This document shows positions 23,371-33,907 of a DNA stretch of 64,000 nt, piece by piece (position 1 is the stretch's first letter; every line of letters begins with the position of its first letter). The stretch lies in contig PDUO01000050.1 in the NCBI GenBank assembly GCA_003008705.1, positions 252,682 to 316,681 on the forward strand. The letters are read 5' to 3'. Both the position numbers and the translations under genes were made by a program. The notes beneath the pieces were generated by a model, which saw only the letters and a program-made list of their open reading frames with translations, did not search any database and had not been told where the DNA came from. Source of the DNA: Pezicula radicicola (Eukaryota; Ascomycota; Leotiomycetes; Helotiales; Dermateaceae).

Positions 23371-26022
23371 TTACAAAACAACAACCTCCGCAACCTCGGG
23401 ACCTTCTGTATACACAATCTTCACATTGGCCTTCATCGAACTTCCACGACCGACATCCTTGAGAACAGCATTAAACAACTTCACACACTCCCGAAGTACT
23501 TCACCAACTACATGGTCTCTTGTAACAGTCAAAGAAATTCGCTCCACATCTTCATGAACATCTCCGGCGGCGAGGGTATACAAATTAGCCCTGATAGTGG
23601 TGATATAGTGACGGTTGTTACTGCGAATGTTGTGGGTTAAGATCTGAACCATCTTGTGGAAGCAATGTGTGAGTCGTACGCCGATTCGCTGCTTCAAATC
23701 TTTAATAGCAGTCTCATAAATGGTGTGATGAGATCTGTATATGTTGAGAAATCTGGTCGAGATTTCGGCGTATTGAGCAAAATAAAGTCGGATACGCTGT
23801 TGGAGGTAGGTGAGGTAGGAGATCATCTCCTGCTCGTCCTCCTCCTCAGAATCACTATTGGATGATTCCACTTCGGTCTCTTGCTGAGTATCTACCTGCA
23901 ACATAGCTTCCGCGTTGGAGAGAAAAATATTCGTGGCTTGGTTCTCGTTAGGTCTTTGACGCTTTGCATCTGGTAACTCGAGATGATCGTGATCTGCAGG
24001 ACGCTTGAGACTAGAGTTCATACGCTCAAGCCCATTATCGAGCTGGGAAACAGTAGGAGCCAAATTGACGATCATATCGTTACTAGACCGTGGGACGTCC
24101 GAAATTTGTGGAGTCGCGGAGGGGAGGGACCAAGCAGGAAATTTCTGATCATAGCCTGGAGACTCATCACCCTGACCCGACAAGCTTTCATAGTCAGGAA
24201 GCTCCTCGTCTTCAACCTCAGAAGACAGTGTTGGTTGACAATCGGAGCAGTTATCACAATCGAAGGAACTATTCAAATTCTCATTGGTAAAGTCCTCCTC
24301 ATCATCACACTCCCATTCCTCGGCCTTGTCGCTCTCATTGTCGCTCTCATAGTCAGGAAGTTCCTCATCTTCATCTTCGACCTCAGAAGAGTTGTCACAT
24401 TGAGAGTGAGAATCAGAGTCCTCACAAAAGACCTGGAAATTTCCCTCTGTGTCAAAATGGCCCTGATCGCCTTTATCGGTTTCCCAAATTTGTTGATCCT
24501 CATCCCAGCGTGCGAAGAAGACATGACCATCGGGGCACTTATGATACTCAAATGGGCAAAATTGTGAAGCAGATGCAGCATCTTCTCCGGTGTTATCTGT
24601 CTCCGTAGAGTCGTCCATCTCTGCTTGGAAATGGACGCTGGCCTCAGGCTGAGGAGTAGGAGAAGGAGATAAAGGAACAAAGGTCATATTTGGGCCAATG
24701 TGTCCACTGACGCCTAGATCATTACGCCAGACATCGTCGGTCTCATCATACCAGACATCCTCCTGTTCGCCATGTGGCATTGTAACAGATCGCACTTCCC
24801 CATCGTCTGGAGAGTCGTCCTCTTCGGAGACGGACTTAGAGGTGCCAGACTGTTCAGAGATACAACTAAGAATATTGTTGTCACCTTGAGGGAGGACTTC
24901 AGATCCGGTATCATGATTCCCATCGACAGACTGTTCCGGAGACACGACTGGTCGGGTAAGCTCTTGCATGATGAATTGTTGCATGAGTCGGTTTCCAAAG
25001 CCACGTTCAATGGCCTTATCAATGGTGTCATCAACGGCCTTTGCAATGGCCTCCTCGAGTTCCGCTTTTGCTTCGCCTATTTCCTCGCAGCGATTCTCTA
25101 TCGCTCGGACTTTCCACGCATAGAGCTCATCCGCTGTGTCCATCACCTTCTCGACTGTCGCTTTGAGATCTTGGATCTCATACTGCAGTGTAGTGACTTT
25201 TGCATTTCTTTCTGCGATCTCACGCTTCTTCTCATCGAGCTGCGACTCGAGTGACTCTAGTCGCTTGTTCAATTTCTTGTTCTTGATCTCTTCCTGCTTC
25301 AAAGAGGTAAGGGCTTCGAGGGAGAGTCGCTGAGCCGTGATTTTATTATCCTCAGCTTCCTGGATATGTTTTCTCGTGGCAAATTTGGCGGAGGTGAGAC
25401 CTGTCTTTAATATATTGAGAGGATTTTTGATCCAGCCGTAAGTGACAATGAGTCGATCGTTCTTGTCAATCAAGTCTGTGAACATATTATCGACGGAAGA
25501 GGGAGTTGCGATAGTAGCGGAACGAGTCTCGAGATCGGGAGTTGGTAATTGTGCCATCCGTTGTTCTGGAAGTGGAAGGATAGCGGAAGGATTCTCGACG
25601 TTTGACGATACGTCCGACGATGATCCTACAGCATTGGATTCCCCTGTGGCTTGGGAGCCGTTGGACAACCACTCCTTCTCCTCCTCAAACAACCAACAAT
25701 TCCTCGTGTCAAACAGCCACTGTGAGAACTCTTGAGTTTTAGAGGTCCCTGGTCCAAGACCAGTAGTCGCGACAATGTTGTCTAGATAGTCCGCGATTTG
25801 CTCCCGGGTAGAGCCACGAATGAGGTGGTTAATGACAGAATTTACGAGGATTGTATTGTCGACCTCAGGCCATTCACTAATAAGAGGGTTTTTCTGGATA
25901 GCGTAATGGAGAAACTGAGCGAGAGGTGATCCGCGTTTGACTCTTGAGTAGTTTGACATGTTCTGAGAGACGGGATTATCGCTCGTAAAAGGCATCGAGG
26001 TTCTGCTAGTTGCCGGAAACAT
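23371..26022 (-). CDS. Large acidic coiled-coil protein of unknown function
   Basis: A single exon of 883 residues with a good ATG. I recognise no enzyme domain. In order: a helical N-terminal region (residues ~30-130) containing NTILVNSVINHLIRGSTREQ; a Ser-rich linker; a long coiled coil (~220-340) rich in Lys/Glu heptads; and an acidic Ser/Asp/Glu region (~400-680). The acidic region carries two related modules (VWYDETDDVWRNDLG...GHI and FFARWDEDQQIWETDKGDQG...GHF) and the repeated phrase EDEELPDYES. A basic patch (KRPADHDH...DAKRQRP, ~725) looks like a bipartite nuclear signal. The C-terminal ~150 residues are helical. A nuclear structural or chromatin role is a guess. The absence of introns and the clean frame argue for a real gene. 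Confidence 0.72.
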   Translation of the reverse strand: MFPATSRTSMPFTSDNPVSQNMSNYSRVKRGSPLAQFLHYAIQKNPLISEWPEVDNTILVNSVINHLIRGSTREQIADYLDNIVATTGLGPGTSKTQEFSQWLFDTRNCWLFEEEKEWLSNGSQATGESNAVGSSSDVSSNVENPSAILPLPEQRMAQLPTPDLETRSATIATPSSVDNMFTDLIDKNDRLIVTYGWIKNPLNILKTGLTSAKFATRKHIQEAEDNKITAQRLSLEALTSLKQEEIKNKKLNKRLESLESQLDEKKREIAERNAKVTTLQYEIQDLKATVEKVMDTADELYAWKVRAIENRCEEIGEAKAELEEAIAKAVDDTIDKAIERGFGNRLMQQFIMQELTRPVVSPEQSVDGNHDTGSEVLPQGDNNILSCISEQSGTSKSVSEEDDSPDDGEVRSVTMPHGEQEDVWYDETDDVWRNDLGVSGHIGPNMTFVPLSPSPTPQPEASVHFQAEMDDSTETDNTGEDAASASQFCPFEYHKCPDGHVFFARWDEDQQIWETDKGDQGHFDTEGNFQVFCEDSDSHSQCDNSSEVEDEDEELPDYESDNESDKAEEWECDDEEDFTNENLNSSFDCDNCSDCQPTLSSEVEDEELPDYESLSGQGDESPGYDQKFPAWSLPSATPQISDVPRSSNDMIVNLAPTVSQLDNGLERMNSSLKRPADHDHLELPDAKRQRPNENQATNIFLSNAEAMLQVDTQQETEVESSNSDSEEEDEQEMISYLTYLQQRIRLYFAQYAEISTRFLNIYRSHHTIYETAIKDLKQRIGVRLTHCFHKMVQILTHNIRSNNRHYITTIRANLYTLAAGDVHEDVERISLTVTRDHVVGEVLRECVKLFNAVLKDVGRGSSMKANVKIVYTEGPEVAEVVVL

Positions 26023-29000
26023 TGTCGAGGAAGGTAATAAGCGTATTGGTGTGGTGGTGATGAATCGTGTAATTTTGTAAGGTGTAGTGCTCCTCCTTTC
26101 ACTTAAAGAACGAGACGCGAAGATCTTAAAGATGAAGGATTCGCAAATAGACTGAGCCGCTAGGTGCGAGGCCGAGTCTTAGAAGCGTTGGTTGTCTCTT
26201 GGACTGGAAATGGGAGGAGGGACCTTTGACATAAAAAATATTCAGGGAACAAGTTAAACTCCGTCGCGCATCTAATCCTAGAGAGGCTAAGAGCTTCAGG
26301 CTTTAAATGTGCTTCGAAGCTTCTCACAAAGGAGGTGTGGAGAATGGTTTGAACTGTTATTAGCGTGTGATAGTGAATCTTAAGCCAAACTAGCAAAGTG
26401 CCGAATAATCTGAATAACAGACAGCTATATAAGATGTGTCATCGAGCGCGCAGTTAGCTGGATCATTGGTTGCTGTGGCTCAAAGAACCCAGCATGAATG
26501 TATTAGGTTCTTATCTCAATATTCGACTGCTGTTCCATGTCCTTTGATTTTACGAAGCAGCACTTGACCTCTCCGTCGAGGGCCCGGTTACTACCATTCA
26601 GCTGTAGACGATATAGGGAGAAAGCGGGTACTAATAGAGTCCGTCTATATGCAGCAAAATGGAGGCACTAATCTCAAGAGAGCTAGTAAAATAAAGGCAG
26701 TACATAAACGCTGCGATCATTCGCCTGGTGTTTTTGTGGGGCACCAGGGCAGCACACTACCCACAACAGCCATGCCGCTCGCCTTCGTCGACAGTAGTAA
26801 GAACTCTTTGCGACTAGCTAAGATTCGGTGGGAAGAATTATGGTCTGAGACAATGACGAAGCCCTCAAAGTAACAATAGGTAGTGTTCACATTAAAATGG
26901 TCAGGTGTAATAACATAAGCAGTAGGCCGACGATACGGCGTCGACGAGATATTCCCTCCCGCAGGCAAGTAGGAATGGGAAAAGCTTGATAATAGCATTG
27001 GATTTGAAAAGTGGTTGATATATAGAGCCTGTCAACCTTGGTGACAGAGGTTACTTCAGCTAAACAGATCTTTCAAGCAACGTTGAAGGCCTGAGGCCAT
27101 TTAAAATGTGATATGAACTACCTACCTAGGTACCTACTTGACTTGTCTAGAACTCTAATTTGCCTGCACCTTCCAAATTTTAGACTGATATAAGGTAGAA
27201 AATCTAAGTCATGTCGGCTGACTTGGCCCCTTTCACTAAAACGTCCATCAAGGCTGGCCTGCTTCGGCTCTTGAACAAAAGTTGGCCTCAGCAACTAGGC
27301 TGGTAAGCTGATGGTAGTCCTCAATGGAGAAGGCTACTAGGCAGGCCTTGAGCGACACCTCAAATGCAGAGCCGTCGTCACTGGACGCTGACTAATTCGC
27401 CATAACTAAACATAACTAAACATAACTAAACCCACAAAGTTTATTGCATATCGCCATCTCGAAAATCGCAATTGCGTGAAATCCACTCGCATGAAGCCTT
27501 GAAGCCTTGAAGCCTGAAGTCTGAAGCCCGGAAAGACCACCATCCAACCATCAACCACCGTTGCATTGAACTTTTCGTCTTTTCGTCTCGGGTTCCGCAT
27601 CGCATGGCGTACGTATCTAGGTAGATATGTCAACAGTTTTCAGATATTTTGTGTTTGCACTGAGAGACATTGTAAATGTTGTTGTGGGGTTAAAGGACTC
27701 CTGAGGGATTGGAATTATGTGTGCTTGGAGAAGAATCTGCCCTGTGTTCAGGAACTCAGAACGGTACTCGAGTAGAGATTATTAATCATCTTGTAGGCTT
27801 AATTTAGCGCTTCTACAGGGTTCACATTGCTTGCCGCTTCGGCTTCGGTGGACCTCACGTCTCGATCGCGCCGCGTCTCAACATCCTTTGGAAGGTTATC
27901 AAGGTATCAAGAGCACGACCTACTTGACTGCAGACTATTGTACCTTCGTAGGCAAACCTAAATTCGAGAAGCGCCCAAGCCCGATGTATATATCGACGTC
28001 GTGACCAAATTGGCAATCCGATGGCTCAAGAAAGGCTCCGAGGAAATTTAGGGTTAACATCAGGAGGATATCTCTTACTTTGACTAGCAAAGCATCGTGG
28101 CAAACAAAGCAGAGCAATAGCATATGGGGATTTTGTGTGCCGGTCGACGGACCCAGCGTAGCCCGATTCAGAAGTCTGCTGGTATGTTGGACCGCCAGAA
28201 CACTAAGGTGGAGCAGCTTATTCAAGGTCGGTCGTGCTATCTTCAATTGCGATCGAGTCTTTGGCGTACAGGCCGTCTCTTCAACAGTATGGAGAGTGAA
28301 CATATTGCTTAATTAGTGAGGGGAGTGGAGTGGAGGACCCATGCAAAGAAGAAGGGAGATACCATCGAACAAGAACGATGTCGTGTAAGTTGTTACTGCT
28401 GGTTGGGCGTATGCAAAAGAGAAGGAGGACGATATATGCTCGATGGATTACAGCTCTGACGCCGAGCAGCAGGAAGAGCTCTTCTAAGTCTCCTTCGCTA
28501 ACACAGCAGAACCTCTGTGCCGACACTGTGGGGCATAATGCTGTGGAAATGGAATTGAGACGTGTGTGGAGAATGACGCAGAAGGTCTTATTCGACTTCT
28601 CTGGAGAACAAATGTTGACGAAGTAAAAGGCCTTGTGTCTACACACCTCCCCCTTAGCCGGCAAAGTGGAAGATCCGAAATTTGATGAAACTTTAATAGA
28701 CAAAGAACTGGAACGGCATTTCTTTACTGTGTCCACTGCATAGAACCAAGAAGCGGGAACTACCGAAACTCAGCAAGTGCTGTTCGTTGCATTGTTTGTG
28801 GTATGCGAAAAGCGATCTTTCATTATTCGGAAACATTGGCTCTAACTCGCTCATATCAGATAACAACCTATGAGTGCATCAGACGACTGCGTACCTTGTC
28901 ATTTGAAAACCTGGAGAATATACCTATGCGTCCCTAATTCAAGTCGTGTACATGTGGGCCTCCCAAGTCACCAAGTGCTGGGCTAGAAAGCTGGGCCTAT

Positions 29001-30559
29001 GGGGAGAATGGGGAAAGAGACCGCTGGTCAAAAGCTTGAAGTGCGAGGTTTGATTTCTGCGAGCTGAGGCATCTGATGAATTCCTGTGGGATGCTTTGGA
29101 ATACCCAAGTGGAGCATTGTTTTAAGTCAACATGGGACTGGAAACTAGCAGAACATGGCAATAGTCTACATCATGAAATGTCTCGTCCGGGGGCTTTCCA
29201 AGCTGCCTTCTCTCTACCTGTTTTATATTTTTTCGCATGAGGACATGTGTTCGGAGTATGATTTCTCAGTTATTCTGATCCAAAAATCTATTCAGTCGTC
29301 CGCATTCTAGTGCCCATGGTGATATCTGATTTATTCAGCATACGTAGGCATCATGAACGTCTATTTTTTATGAGTTATGTTATCTCAAACCATACGGAGA
29401 ATATCAAGTCAGTGAGCAATATAATCCCCCGGGTTGCCGCATCCGAGTCTGTTTTATATTTACTCGTAAGCATCATTCGGGTGGAACACGTTGGAGTGCT
29501 GGGCACATTGGCAAGCTCTTGGCTAAAGCTTTGAACTGTCGCTACCATATTACTGGTTTCTAAACACAATGGAGCAATGACGTTTCCAATTATGTTTTTG
29601 TTCTGAGAGATAGCTTTCGTACTTGGGATTTCTTTCGGAGTCACGAATAATAAGACGACGAGTTCTCATCTCGGGCTGAGAATATTTTCTTGATGTAAGG
29701 TGAGCCGTTCATAAGACCAGGCATTGGACTTTGCTCTAAGTCCTACTTTCAAAGCTTTGTTCATATCCCAATTCGAAATTATACGGACATAGAGAGTCGG
29801 AAATGGCTGTGTATTACCACGTGGGATTTACAACTCTCTCAAAGCAAGCATTTGAGATCGCCTATTGCGCATCAGTGCTGTAGATCCAAGTGGATCATTG
29901 ATGCTTGATTATACTCTTATCTCTCCACGCTCTCAGTAGGTTTCAGACCTAGCTCTACCATGCTTCTGGTCACGTGACAGACCTCATCATCCTTGGCTGA
30001 AAACAACCGAAGACATCTGAGGGTGACACGGTTAAGCCAAGAAGCTTTCGAAACATTTCCTCCAGTAGAATCTGTTGTAGCCAAGAGCAATTGCTACAAT
30101 GGCCAAGAACATTCCGAGTAGGATCGAAAACAAGCACTTGGTGATCTGCCAATCCCTTCAAGCGTTTCCAGTCAATTTGGCAGTGTTCTCCACTTCTCTG
30201 GGATCCTTGGGAGCATCACTGTGAAATCCTCCTGCGCCCCCCCAAGGAAAAAGCTTTGACTTTGTACCTTTGGTCTGTGTCAAGTGGCAATCAGCCTCCC
30301 GCTCGTACTCGATTCCGTATGAGGCTCGGGGTTCGATATTTATCCTTCTATTTTTGGTAAGTCTTGATACGATCGTCCAGTAGGTACGCTGAACTCCGTA
30401 TATCTTCCACATTCCCCAGATCTCCTCCTCACCCTTCTTTAGTGCTGGTTCATCTTTCATTTGTGACCCATAAAATTACTTCATTAATTGTAACTAATAA
30501 CAACTGGTCTGGCTACCATTTCATTCACGTCTATCATTTGAAGAAGAAGAGCTGCAAAC
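26023..30559. other. Long intergenic region (4.5 kb) without a supported gene
   Basis: Many short open frames exist but none shows motifs, signal peptide or conserved-looking blocks on either strand. A weak coding-like plus-strand stretch at about 28,410-28,700 reads EDDICSMDYSSDAEQQEELF and then AEPLCRHCGA, interrupted by TAA codons. It may be a relic of a Cys-rich protein. Bases 27,401-27,430 are three copies of CATAACTAAA, and 27,488-27,520 holds a GAAGCCTT microsatellite. The last 150 bp should be the promoter of the gene at 30560. Confidence 0.5.
27401..27430 (+). repeat. Short tandem repeat, 3 x CATAACTAAA
   Basis: Three exact 10-bp copies in intergenic DNA. No function is suggested by the surroundings. 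Confidence 0.9.
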
Positions 30560-32236
30560 ATGAGAGTTCGTTCTATTCTCACCGTGGCCATCACCTTGGC
30601 CATTGGCAGCCAAGCCTTAGTAGTTCCCAAGAATATTCTTGGGAGAGACACTGGATCCATAGGTAAGCAAATCTCCATCACGATGTCTTGACGATCTCTT
30701 GACAACTCTTGAGTATCTCCACTTCAAGATTCATCTCAATCTTTCAGTCACTAACTGTAACATAGCGAACCAAGTCAACAAGAGAGCCGAGGGAACTACA
30801 GGTGGAGCAAAAGCAGGAGCAGGATGCTCAACCACAAACGTCGGAGGATCGAGCGGAATAACTACCACAAACTGCCCAGCCGGCGGTGCTGAAGGTGCAA
30901 CCTCAGAAGGAGGCAACTCATCAGCAGGAACAACAACAACAAATGTCGGAGGCTCATCAGGCATCACATCCACAGCACCAGCTGCAGAGCCCAAACCTAA
31001 AGCTGCTGGTAACGAAACGGCTTCTGGAAATGGAGCACAGGGTCTCGCTGACCTTTTGGGTGCTCTGAATGGTGCTGGAGCTGCAAAGAAGAATGGCACC
31101 GGTGAAGCCGCTGCTCCGGCGGAAGGAGCAAAGCCAGCAGGTGAAGCCGCTGCCCCAGCCGAAGGAGCAAAGCCAGCAGGTGAAGCCGCTGCCCCAGCCG
31201 AGGGAGCAAAACCCGCTGGTGAAGCTAATGCTCCAGCTGAGGGAGCAAAACCCGCTGGTGAAGCCACTGCTCCGGCCGAGGGGGCAAAGCCAGCAGGCGA
31301 AGCTGCTCCAGCGAAAAATCCCGATGGATCCATTACAGTTATTGGTGAAGGAGCTGCAAAGGAAGGAGAAGGAGCTGCAAAGACAGGAGAAGGAGCTACG
31401 ACGACGACGAATGTTGGAGGTGAAAGTGGGATTACTATTACTCAACCAGCTGATGCCGAACCTCCCAAACAAGTACGTCTTCCCATTTCAGTGTTTTTAT
31501 ATTTTCGAATCACATACTAACAATTCATTTTCAGGTAAACAACGGCAATTCTACAACAGGAACAGACGGTTTAGCAGCTCTACTTGGTGCCGCCGCAGGA
31601 ACAGGAAGCTCATCAACAAAAGAACCAGCAGCAGGCCCAGGCGTAACGGAAGGTCAAGCAGCAAAAGAAGGTGCAAAGCCAGCCGGTGAAGCCACTGCCC
31701 CAGCCGAAGGAGCAAAACCGGCTGAAGGAGCAAAACCCGCTGGTGAAGCCGCTGCCCCAGCCGAAGGAGCAAAACCAGAAGCCGAGAAACCAGAAAGTGA
31801 AACCACCACAACTAAGAACCCTGATGGATCAACAACCATCGAAGGAGAAGGAATCGTAATCCAACCAGGTCAAGCCGCCGAAGCCGCCAAAGGAGAAGGA
31901 GCTGCAGAACCAGCAAAAGCAGAATCACCAGCTTCATCAACCCCAGCCGAAACTGGGAGTTCAAAAGGAAATTCAACAGGAAGTTCAAGTCAAAGTTCAA
32001 GCGAAAGTGCAGGAACAGGAAATGACGGCCTAGCAGCTCTTTTGAACGCCGCAAATGGTGCTTCATCTAAAAATTCAACCGGTTCAACGGAAGCAGCAGC
32101 TCCGGCCGAGGGAACAGGCAATGCAGCTAGTTTACCACCTGGAGTACAAGCCAATTCTTCCTTAGGAGCTATTTTTGGAGCGTTGGAGGGTGCTAAGAAA
32201 AAGAGGGGATTTGCGCAGAGGTTGTGGGGTGCTTGA
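30560..32236 (+). CDS. Secreted Ala/Pro/Gly-rich tandem-repeat protein with possible Kex2 sites
   Basis: Exons 30560-30662, 30766-31472 and 31535-32236 encode 503 residues. Splice signals are GTAAGC...CATAG and GTACGT...TTCAG. Residues 1-20 form a signal peptide (MRVRSILTVAITLAIGSQAL). Dibasic KR at 40-41 and KKKR at 491-494 look like Kex2 sites; the latter would release a nine-residue tail, GFAQRLWGA. The body has five exact-length 13-residue repeats (GEAAAPAEGAKPA type, DNA 31101-31295) and a further partial set in exon 3. TTTNVGGSSGIT motifs occur, and a GLAxLLxAxxGA helix motif appears in several places (LADLLGALNGA, LAALLGAAAG, LAALLNAANGA, LGAIFGALEGA). The whole is low-complexity and probably a cell-wall or extracellular matrix protein, or a processed precursor. 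No known family is recognised. Confidence 0.78.
31101..31295 (+). repeat. Coding minisatellite, 5 x 39 bp
   Basis: Five 39-bp units starting at 31101, 31140, 31179, 31218 and 31257, each encoding GEAxAPAEGAKPA. Differences are mostly at third positions, with Asn or Thr replacing Ala in units 4 and 5. It lies inside exon 2 of the secreted repeat-protein gene. Copy number is likely to vary between strains. Confidence 0.9.
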
Positions 32237-33299
32237 AGAAGTTCTTTTTTTTTCTTTTCGTCTCTTTTTATTTTTAAGTGGATGTTGGATTGACTTGATT
32301 GTCTGGGATGGTTTAATGTAGATAGAGAGGGTGGGTGTTTTTGGAGTTTTTATTTTATAGGGGGTACTATGGTACTATTCTTACCTAGGTACCTACTTAT
32401 ATTGAATTATTAGGGTAGAGGAAGAGGAAGAGTAGATGTTACTACTTTGTAGGTACTTGTTCTTTAGTTAAGAAAATGGGATTGGGGGGTTGGTTGGTTG
32501 GTATTATATGAATATTATAGTATACATTTCCTGCCTATCTAGTTGCTCTATTAAGATAGTTGTGCTCATTCTTTTCATTATTGTATTTACCTTTAGCAGG
32601 GGCAATTTTGTGCCAAGCCAACGGACCGAACCGACGATTTTAAACTCTGCTGTCTAATTAGACAGCAAGCGACACCAAATCGGACAGAAAATGCTACGGG
32701 TACACTTCAAATATTGCCCTATCAACCTAAGCAACCCAGTATACAGATAACTGATGTGATTTTTATGTATAAAATATGTCTGTGCATGGACCTAAGCGAT
32801 ATGATAGAGAGTATGTTCCCCATTAGCCATATTAAGTAACTCGCTTAATTTCAAGACTCGAAATGGTGACATTATTTGTAACAGTAGATAATGATATCCG
32901 TAAAGGCGAGTTAGTTAATATGATGAAGAATTTATTTCCTAGGTATCTTGATATCTATAATCTCAATGTTATGATTCCCGCGCTTATGGTTACAACTTAA
33001 GGTGCAGAGTGTATCTACTCTTGTACGGGAAAATGCACAACTACCCTACTATCACCACTAGAGCCAACCCTAACCCTTTCCGATTTTCTAATATTTCAAA
33101 ATTCTCATCAGGACCAAAGACTCAGTCATTTAAAATACCGGTAAAAACTATTCCATCTATACAAGCCCACCCTCTGGTATATGGGCAGGCTAAGGATGTT
33201 GTAAAAATGTCAACGTTTCGCTTGGTCTGCACGTGGTTAGTGAGTAGAAATGCCTAGTCGAATAGAGGACAACTTACGGTGGTACAAAGATAAAAAATA
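32237..33299. other. Intergenic region, no gene seen
   Basis: About 1.1 kb. The first 100 bp after the stop at 32236 are T-rich and should hold the 3' end of the repeat-protein transcript. Nothing else is recognisable on either strand. Confidence 0.45.
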
Positions 33300-33725
33300 G
33301 TTACTCAAACCTCATTCCCTTCGCCTCTTTCCCATGCCTCCCTCGGTCTCCCGAATTTCTTATTGTACTGCCTGAAGGCCTCTCTTTTGCTCCTCCTCCT
33401 GGTACGAGTTGTCCATCCAAGGTCGGATCAGCTGGCCCTTCGGAGGCGCTTGAGCGTCATAGCTAATGCACGTTGTTCACACTCGCGAACAACTTGGCAT
33501 GCTGCGGTACTAGAACAGCATGGACCATTGGACGCGCTGTCATTGTTTATCAAAGCAGAGGGAAACTAGTGGCATGAATTGGCTCCGAACTACGCCCAGC
33601 GTAAAGTTTAAGCTGTTGGGGCGTATCTCTGCCTGTCAAAGGGCAATATGCGTATCAGGTGTGACGATAGTAAATGCTCTTTCTGCACTCAGAGACGTGT
33701 TATGCGCAGTGCGTGGCTTTCTTCT
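33300..33725 (-). pseudogene. Possible relic of a transposon-associated Cys/Arg-rich protein
   Basis: A minus-strand frame from about 33,725 to 33,300 reads with only a few stops. It includes RDTPQQLKLYAGRSSEPIHA, then NGPCCSSTAACQVVRECEQR, then LKRLRRAS, and a basic tail (TRTRRRSKREAFRQYNKKFG). A Cys cluster followed by a Leu/Arg-rich helix and basic tail resembles gag-like proteins of fungal repetitive elements. Stops are TAA, TAA and TGA, as C-to-T changes would give. The assignment is weak. Confidence 0.3.
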
Positions 33726-33907
33726 ATACACCGACTGATTCGGGAGAAAAGTCGACTAAGTACACTTATTCTACCTCTCCGACGCCAACCATAGACTAGT
33801 TCGATCATGCAGATGCATACTATAATGATAAGACAAACTGCTAAAACCTGTAGGGTACTCCTTGCCAGCTTGAGAGAGCTTGATAGTAGCAGTTTAGAGG
33901 CGTTGGG

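Noticed and set aside
23983..24567. 194-residue plus-strand frame inside the 883-residue gene
   Set aside because: It is antisense to an acidic region; composition (Ile/Val/Arg-rich) is the complement of Asp/Glu codons, and no motif is present.
26717..26998. 93-residue minus-strand frame with an ATG
   Set aside because: No motif, no membrane or signal segment, no introns and no conserved-looking block. It lies in a gene-poor region with many similar chance frames.
28281..28736. 151-residue minus-strand frame
   Set aside because: It opens at a non-ATG codon and shows no family motif. The opposite strand shows an equally weak coding signal.
31101..31295. CRISPR-like array
   Set aside because: The 39-bp units are contiguous without spacers, in frame and coding, and the genome is eukaryotic.
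30731..31333. 200-residue open frame on the minus strand over the repeat-protein gene
   Set aside because: It is the antisense of the 39-bp coding repeats, which leave all frames open. The plus strand has the signal peptide, introns and stop.
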